Source of the DNA: Oscillospiraceae bacterium
GTDB taxonomy: Bacteria; Bacillota; Clostridia; Christensenellales; Aristaeellaceae
DNA: 10,641 nt
Direction of reading: 5' to 3'
NCBI GenBank assembly: GCA_031266295.1
Contig: JAISBH010000053.1
Location: 1-10,641, forward strand
Shown here piece after piece: positions 7,801 through 10,641 of the stretch. The notes under the pieces were generated by a model. It did no database searches. It worked only from the letters and a program-made list of their open reading frames with translations, and was not told where the DNA came from. Position numbers and translations under genes: made by a program. Numbering within the stretch: position 1 is the stretch's first letter; each line of letters begins with the position of its first letter.

Positions 7801-10238
7801 TAGACGGCGCGTACGTGATCAAACAGGAAGCGACGCCGCCCGCGCCATGGAGCAACGCGCTGGCGAACCCCGCGTTCGGCACGCTGATAACCGATCGCGG
7901 CGACGGTTTTACATGGGTGGGCAACAGCAACATGCGGCGGATAACGCCGTTCGCGAATGACGCAGTGCGCGGTCGGGTCGGCGAGGCCGTGTACCTGCGC
8001 GACGAGGATACGGGCGCGTTCATCTCATCGACGCCCGCCCCGTGCGGCGCGGCGGCGAGGGTCACTCACGGTCGGGGTTATACCCTGTTTGAATCCAGCG
8101 CGCTGGGTATTGGACTGAGGTTTACCGTGTTCACCGATTCTGAACGCCCGGTGGGGTGCCGCCTGCTGCAGTTAAGGAATCCCGGTAACGCCGTGCGGCA
8201 TATATCGGTGACGGCGTACGCGCGCTGGGCATATCGAGGCGATGGCGAATCGCGGCTGCTGACGACAGGCGTGTCCGACATACGGTCAAACACGGCCACC
8301 AGCAGCGCGCCGGGGGAATCATACACTGCGGCGTGGGCAAGGCATCCGAGCGATAGGACATATCTCTACCTCACCATGCCAGGACAGACGGTAGTATCAT
8401 CGACGGTTGACGCGCTGGCGTTCCTGGGCACGGGCGGCACGACCGATCCGCGCGGCATGAACGTCAGTCCGTCGGCGCCGCCGAGGGGTTCCGCAAGGCT
8501 GGAACTGGATAATTTGGGGGGCGAACTGCCCTGCGCCGTGTTGCGCGTGTTGATTACGATCGAGCCGGGCGAGGAGGCGGAGGTATGCGTGCTGATAGGC
8601 GCGTCGGACTCGCCCGAGAGGGCCGCCGAGGACGTTCAGCTATTCGCTAACCCAGTAAAGAGGTTGGATCTGGTGCGCGCGGCGTGGCGGCTGAGGCTGG
8701 GCGGTATCAGTGTCAAGACGCCTGATCCCGCAATCAACCTGATGCTTGGACAGTGGCTGCCATACCAGACGACGGCCTCGAGGCTCTGGGCGCGCGCGGG
8801 GTTTTATCAAGCGGGAGGTGCGATAGGGTTTAGGGATCAGCTGCAGGATATGCTGGCGCTGATCGACACGCGGCCCGCAGAGGTGAGGGAGCATATATTG
8901 GTTTCGGCGTCGCATCAGTTTGAGTCGGGAGACGTGCAGCATTGGTGGCATCCGCCCGCGCTGGGTGTGAGGACAAAGTTATCCGACGATAAACTGTTCC
9001 TGCCATATATGGTGGCCGAGTATGTCGAGACCACGGGTGATAACGCCATACTGAAGGCGGAACGGCCATACCTGAAGGATCATCCGATCGCGGAGGGCTC
9101 GGAGGATTACTACGGCGAAGGCGTGGTATCCGAGCGGATGGGGACGATACTGGAGCATGGGCTGCGCGCTCTGGACAGCGTGAGGTTGGGGCCGCACGGG
9201 ATTCCGCTGATGGGAGCGGGGGATTGGAACGACGCGATGAACCGGGTGGGCATCAATGGAAGAGGCGAGAGCGTATGGCTGGGATTCTTCTATGTGTTAT
9301 GCCTGAGGAGGTTCGCAGCGCTGTGCGAGGAATCTACGGCGAAGAGGTTGAACGAGCGCGCCGATCATGCGATGACCGCGATCGAGAATAGCGGATGGGA
9401 TGGGGAATGGTATCGCAGGGCGTGGTTTGACGACGGTAAGACGCTGGGCAGCGCGGAGTCGCCTGAATGCAGGATAGATTGCATTGCGCAGAGTTGGTCG
9501 GCGATAGCGGGCGCGGACAGGGAGCGATCGGAACAAGCGGTGCAATCCGCGCTGGAACGGTTATACGACGCGGATCTAGGGATAATGAGGCTGCTCGCGC
9601 CTCCGTTCAACGGCGTATGCGCGCCGGGATATATTCGCGGATATCTGCCGGGGGTGAGGGAGAACGGCGGGCAGTACACGCACGGGGCGGCATGGATGAC
9701 GCTGGCGCTGTCGCGGCTGGGGCATGACGAAGCGGCGTGGGCGCTGTACTCGAGGCTGCTGCCTACGGCGCACACTCGAACCGACGCGGATGTTCGCAAG
9801 TATGGAGCGGAGCCGTACGTAGTGGCGGCGGACATATACGCGAATCCGCAGCAGATGGGGCGCGGGGGTTGGACGTGGTATACGGGTGCGGCGGCGTGGC
9901 TATACTGGATTGGGATACACGCGCTGCTGGGGTTTGAGAAGCGCGGGGATCGGGTGAGGCTGAAGCCCACCGCACCGCCGAGCTGGGATAGGTATGAGGT
10001 GGTGTATCGCTGGGGGACGTCGGCGTATCATCTGCAAGGCAGGCGGTCGGCGGAGTACGCGACGCTGGACGGGGAAAGGATGACTGACCCAGAGGGCTGG
10101 GTAGAGCTGAGAAAGGATGGGCGCGCGCATCTGGCGGTATATCCGCTGAAGGAAGGGCCGGACGAGCAAGCGAACGTATACCGCGCGCTGATGCAGCTGG
10201 ATACGATTTATCACTCCAGCGCGCCGGTTCCGAAGTAG
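1869..10238 (+). CDS. ndvB: Cyclic beta-1,2-glucan synthase (GT84 - transglycosylase-like - GH94)
   Basis: A 2789-residue membrane enzyme, close to the 2800-2870 residues usual for NdvB/ChvB/Cgs. The family polymerises glucose from UDP-glucose into protein-bound beta-1,2-glucan, cyclises it, and trims chain length by phosphorolysis. Order of modules, numbered from the ATG at 1869: membrane anchor (1-17); family-typical N-terminal region ending in GHVGYYL (from 368); membrane segments about 405-445; GT84 with TLDADT (611-616, DxD-type), SHDLLEG (726-732) and RNHRW (759-763); membrane segments about 809-833, 916-938 and 947-965, giving roughly six as reported for Brucella Cgs; glycoamylase-like/transglycosylase domain (I recall CAZy GH189) about 978-1400 with YISSVDSGN (1090-1098), GISES (1252-1256), E1324 and AHHQGM (1347-1352); first beta-sandwich about 1425-1690 with a low-complexity insertion at 1624-1657; second beta-sandwich about 1960-2150; GH94 barrel from about 2285 with GFRDQLQD (2320-2327), QHWWH (2357-2361), GDWND (2451-2455, contains the catalytic Asp), GGQYTHG (2600-2606) and GGWTWYTG (2666-2673). 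No frameshift or missing motif is seen. Symbol given by homology; whether the product is cyclic or linear here is inferred. Confidence 0.95.
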   Translation: MELIVLALIAALFTITVLLKRTGRRDAYTPREAALTETALAAHIRAQAAMLTIDSRVTQEPDATAAIQLREAYSACAALAGAVTLTPASQWLCDNARLLEEAAVSMDEALRQSPPLPACKGVPRVTIIARELIAHSDARVDLDMIVMATRAFEQACQLTEDELWALPLAMRRELVLLAAEVANGCVSTERSRLAARGCAQNLTQTPPERPSRKFTRAARGSAFLEQLLTDLLEREDAAGLAWMDAYLTRRGDSAELIIENEHTRQTRVRDWMGNAVTSLRALNALNWDAAQEALSAVHGALSQDPAKVYRRMDFSSRCMYRARVAKLARLARSSEIAVARHALSLAKEGCCGVDPDDAPVDSPELITGHVGYYLIDDGQSRLWKVLGGAPIGARIARLLQRRAAGLAIGAICLLDIALAALALHWGAPWWAALIGLPLLGEASRIIVHKAVLRFTPPRALPRIAPEHLGDRRTLVVVPTLLSNRQQALDMARHLSVLRFANPQEGVDFMLLADFTDSDAAETVGDASITEAASEAIGALNQVWGGGYLYIHRKRKWDAGMRRFMGPDRKRGALESLNAWIVDGADPDTADSLAVFNVEPSALLGRYRTVVTLDADTQLPPDSVLTFTGALAHPLNKAMPNGLGGVSGKPRGYSILQPRMEVAASTVRTRVSRLYGGDGGVDLYVTAASEFYQNLAGSGSFAGKGAYDPAAFHRAVKGRVRKGTILSHDLLEGELSRSALVCDVPLYDGQPGSVSSWMKRNHRWIRGDWQLLPWLMPRVMGENGTFKNPLGLLSRFKIYDNLRRSLLPPLELALWITGFALGSWPVLLMAVLPSRLGSLLRPTLKTLASLGARLAALPLEARSQLDAVIRTIWRVCVSHRNMLEWVTSADAEKASPGSKDPANKSAGASMPRSWPCWVSAAACVAGAAYTVAAAYTVSAGYADAARDLWYLIGAISLAAAWLTAPKIIEALDERLRTAPSLEQHQRGMLQELGRETWSFFETVVNSHSHYLPPDNLQTDPPRGAAPRTSPTNIGMYLLACAGAKELGFIDATGFLDRVTATLTTLESLETWRGHPYNWYDTRTLEPLRPRYISSVDSGNYAVCLTAVAQAVRQALAESRDMSNQFLPSRLDALVDNIQFQALYDPSVSLFYVGVDAETGMPGGSHYDLLASEARMLSYLAVMRREAPLKHWRALGRTMTDAHAGPALLSWAGTAFEYLMPLLLLPDVPMTLLGQSSQSAVRAQISAAKGHPWGISESGFWAFDPELNYQYRAFGVPELSLRGGAMSPVVAPYASALALAVQPRAAAENIARMRRMGWADEHGMFEAADYDQTRMPEDCAVKLVSSHMAHHQGMILCAIVNALCDNALAKMFSALPQAEAYALLLEEKIPTRRMLAKAVKPRYHAAPQAPRGARRIADAQAWPVATHLMHGAGTTWLRDAHGNGYIAHQGVMLTRWRPDPTMTDNGVQFYLRASEGGAVVRMGGAGGESVFDTGSVEWSAHVDSIDARLTMGVSPLAGAAVALVKLRNHGSERITVEITSFAEVALSAQAADVAHPAFRNLFVETARPEPRLLTAKRRPRGEREEAERTPMLAHFVSSDAYISVTAQTDRRAFLGRDGTIPAALLTPAAGGSNAAVGVSDDRSSDKPTVDAPSADAAFQRPGGTVGAVVDPCVSLTARLTLEPEQEARLAFGFGAVDREEDAPRLAARFGHPDAAEHALQLSVTQAEVTARHLNLDAAQQNAAQSLASYLLYNGQPAGRAEALARNAQGVSGIWALGLSGDLPILTVTIGRLSETPLARALLRAHEYLRRLGLWFDLVLLAKDGEGYNQPIRDALREAVAASSARDLLGKTSGAHLPDAALMNQEMLDTLYASSALTLRGESGSLTAQLAALRVNPRREWNTPTVMTIPARGMRGKRGDWRRMSARRTEQHMPPIMSLASARKASAEALPRRDFASGYPIIQLKPNGPLTCETSYGGFDVDGAYVIKQEATPPAPWSNALANPAFGTLITDRGDGFTWVGNSNMRRITPFANDAVRGRVGEAVYLRDEDTGAFISSTPAPCGAAARVTHGRGYTLFESSALGIGLRFTVFTDSERPVGCRLLQLRNPGNAVRHISVTAYARWAYRGDGESRLLTTGVSDIRSNTATSSAPGESYTAAWARHPSDRTYLYLTMPGQTVVSSTVDALAFLGTGGTTDPRGMNVSPSAPPRGSARLELDNLGGELPCAVLRVLITIEPGEEAEVCVLIGASDSPERAAEDVQLFANPVKRLDLVRAAWRLRLGGISVKTPDPAINLMLGQWLPYQTTASRLWARAGFYQAGGAIGFRDQLQDMLALIDTRPAEVREHILVSASHQFESGDVQHWWHPPALGVRTKLSDDKLFLPYMVAEYVETTGDNAILKAERPYLKDHPIAEGSEDYYGEGVVSERMGTILEHGLRALDSVRLGPHGIPLMGAGDWNDAMNRVGINGRGESVWLGFFYVLCLRRFAALCEESTAKRLNERADHAMTAIENSGWDGEWYRRAWFDDGKTLGSAESPECRIDCIAQSWSAIAGADRERSEQAVQSALERLYDADLGIMRLLAPPFNGVCAPGYIRGYLPGVRENGGQYTHGAAWMTLALSRLGHDEAAWALYSRLLPTAHTRTDADVRKYGAEPYVVAADIYANPQQMGRGGWTWYTGAAAWLYWIGIHALLGFEKRGDRVRLKPTAPPSWDRYEVVYRWGTSAYHLQGRRSAEYATLDGERMTDPEGWVELRKDGRAHLAVYPLKEGPDEQANVYRALMQLDTIYHSSAPVPK
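6768..6805. repeat. Nested palindrome inserted in frame within the glucan synthase gene
   Basis: Perfect inner arms TCGGACGA (6777-6784) and TCGTCCGA (6789-6796) with the 4-base loop CAGA are enclosed by perfect outer arms GTCGGC (6768-6773) and GCCGAC (6800-6805). It encodes part of a Ser/Asp/Ala-rich linker (residues 1634-1646) between conserved parts of the first beta-sandwich. From memory of the family, the usual sequence passes directly from the end of one strand to a GTxGAVxDP motif, so this segment looks inserted. It keeps the reading frame. Confidence 0.65.
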
Positions 10239-10242
10239 CGAC

Positions 10243-10271
10243 GGGAACGCCCCCTCTGCCGCTGCGGCGAC
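10243..10271. repeat. G/C-rich repeat, copy B, next to the glucan synthase stop codon
   Basis: Matches the reverse complement of bases 20-48 in 28 of 29 positions and begins four bases after the TAG stop (10236-10238). Each copy therefore sits in the same orientation relative to the gene it follows. The copies diverge after this core: copy A continues into a CCCCCTAGGGGG palindrome, copy B into GGCGC/GCGCC (10274-10278 and 10283-10287) and the hairpin at 10291-10316. This modular pattern suggests a dispersed repeat family with a shared core. Confidence 0.75.
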
Positions 10272-10290
10272 GCGGCGCATCCGCGCCTTC

Positions 10291-10316
10291 GGGAAGGGGA
10301 CTGACGTCCCCCTCCC
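10291..10316 (+). terminator. Stable 3' hairpin after the glucan synthase gene, no T-run
   Basis: Bases 10291-10301 pair with 10306-10316 (one A/C mismatch) around the loop TGAC, giving a very G/C-rich stem about 50 bases after the stop codon. There is no run of T after it, so it does not look like a standard intrinsic terminator. It may protect or define the mRNA 3' end, or be part of the copy B repeat. Confidence 0.4.
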
Positions 10317-10330
10317 GACCTCCCCCGGGG

Positions 10331-10533
10331 CTTGGAACGAGGGAGCGTGGGAACCGGTTGCGTTCTGGTACAGACTATCCAGGTAAAACCGGCAGTCCGA
10401 AGCCGGTAGAATGTGTATCACGATGGTCCAGGCGAAGCCTGGTCAGGATTCGAAAGGGCGGATAGCCCTTCGCAGGGTACCGGGACAGAGTCCCGTAACC
10501 CCCGTCGTACCCCCCATCGGGGGGGGGGGAGGG
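10331..10533 (+). ncRNA. Candidate structured non-coding RNA of unknown family
   Basis: Consecutive hairpins can be drawn by hand: CTGG/CCAG (10365-10368, 10379-10382); ACCGGC/GCCGGT (10388-10393, 10402-10407); CCAGGC-GAA-GCCTGG (10428-10442); AAGGGC-GGATA-GCCCTT (10454-10470); CGGGAC-AGA-GTCCCG (10481-10495) extended by GGGT/ACCC (10475-10478, 10498-10501); and CCCCCC-ATC-GGGGGG (10510-10524). A strong intrinsic terminator follows. No protein-coding signal is convincing here, and hairpin follows hairpin with little unpaired sequence. I see no clear promoter just upstream, so it could be part of a long 3' untranslated region of the synthase transcript. It lacks the hallmarks of tmRNA, RNase P RNA, SRP RNA and group II intron domain V. 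A mobile-element guide RNA (HEARO/omega type) without its protein gene is possible but unproven. The strand is inferred from the terminator, which could work in both directions. Confidence 0.45.
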
Positions 10534-10543
10534 CGCTGAAAAA

Positions 10544-10579
10544 GCGGCTGTTAACAAGAGTGAAAACAGCCGCTTTTTT
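10544..10579 (+). terminator. Strong Rho-independent terminator
   Basis: GCGGCTGTT (10544-10552) pairs perfectly with AACAGCCGC (10565-10573) around a 12-base loop, followed by six T (10574-10579). Five A before the stem (10539-10543) extend the pairing and make it a possible bidirectional terminator. It would end transcription from the glucan synthase side and the RNA candidate. Confidence 0.92.
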
Positions 10580-10641
10580 ATGTATAAGATTTTTTCTCAA
10601 ATAATCCTGAAAATCCTCAAATAAACAAGTTATTATATCGC
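10580..10641. other. AT-rich intergenic tail with short imperfect repeats
   Basis: This stretch is far richer in A and T than the rest of the window. It contains CTCAAATAA twice (10596-10604 and 10616-10624), with ATCCTGAAA (10604-10612) and ATCCTCAAA (10613-10621) in tandem. It probably belongs to the promoter region of a gene beyond the right edge. No gene is visible in it. Confidence 0.4.

Noticed and set aside
10331..10533. Group II intron, tmRNA, RNase P RNA or SRP RNA as identity of the right-end RNA
   Set aside because: I found no domain V-like hairpin with a GTGYG start, no tmRNA acceptor or tag frame, and none of the conserved core segments of RNase P or SRP RNA.
10413..10604. Small plus-strand frame of 63 codons
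   Set aside because: It starts at a GTG between hairpins, runs through the G-run and the intrinsic terminator, has no ribosome binding site and its composition is that of repeats.
10632..10637. Perfect TATAAT on the minus strand at the right edge
   Set aside because: Its -35 region lies outside the window, and a minus-strand transcript from it would run at once into the bidirectional terminator at 10544-10579.
1..10641. CRISPR array, tRNA or rRNA gene, insertion sequence with transposase
   Set aside because: No regularly spaced direct repeats, no cloverleaf or rRNA segment and no transposase-like protein were seen on either strand.

Overview
The window holds two complete, divergently transcribed genes and about 400 bases of structured non-coding DNA at the right end. 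The DNA is GC-rich and full of GCG/CGC codons, both genes have Shine-Dalgarno sites, and the stop codons are followed by compact G/C-rich hairpin repeats. I recall similar repeats scattered through the genomes of gut Clostridia (Oscillospiraceae and relatives). Together with the type of cyclic glucan synthase, this suggests an uncultured clostridial Bacillota. This placement is an inference; no taxonomic marker gene is present.

Left part (1-1573): a short G/C-rich inverted-repeat element, then, on the minus strand, a membrane-anchored or secreted zinc metallopeptidase of family M1 with an intact HExxH-X18-E site. Middle intergenic stretch (1574-1868): divergent candidate promoters, and on the side of the large gene a leader that can fold into two mutually exclusive hairpins. 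Main part (1869-10238): one giant plus-strand gene for a cyclic beta-1,2-glucan synthase of 2789 residues. It has every expected module in order: N-terminal membrane anchor, GT84 glucosyltransferase, membrane segments, a glycoamylase-like/transglycosylase domain, two beta-sandwich domains and a GH94 phosphorylase-like barrel. It looks intact. Its coding sequence carries one in-frame palindromic insertion in a low-complexity linker.

Right part (10239-10641): a second copy of the repeat found after the peptidase gene, in the opposite orientation, so the gene pair is bracketed by inverted repeats with 28 of 29 bases matching. A run of at least five hairpins follows, ending in a strong intrinsic terminator, which is what a structured non-coding RNA would look like. 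An AT-rich tail follows. I could not assign the RNA candidate to a known family.

Nothing in the sequence links the two genes functionally. They share only an intergenic control region and the flanking repeats. The synthase would use UDP-glucose at the membrane to make (cyclic) beta-1,2-glucan; the peptidase would act outside the membrane. The window holds no complete novel multi-gene system. The most interesting unexplained items are the right-end RNA candidate, the in-frame palindrome in the synthase gene and the alternative-fold leader.
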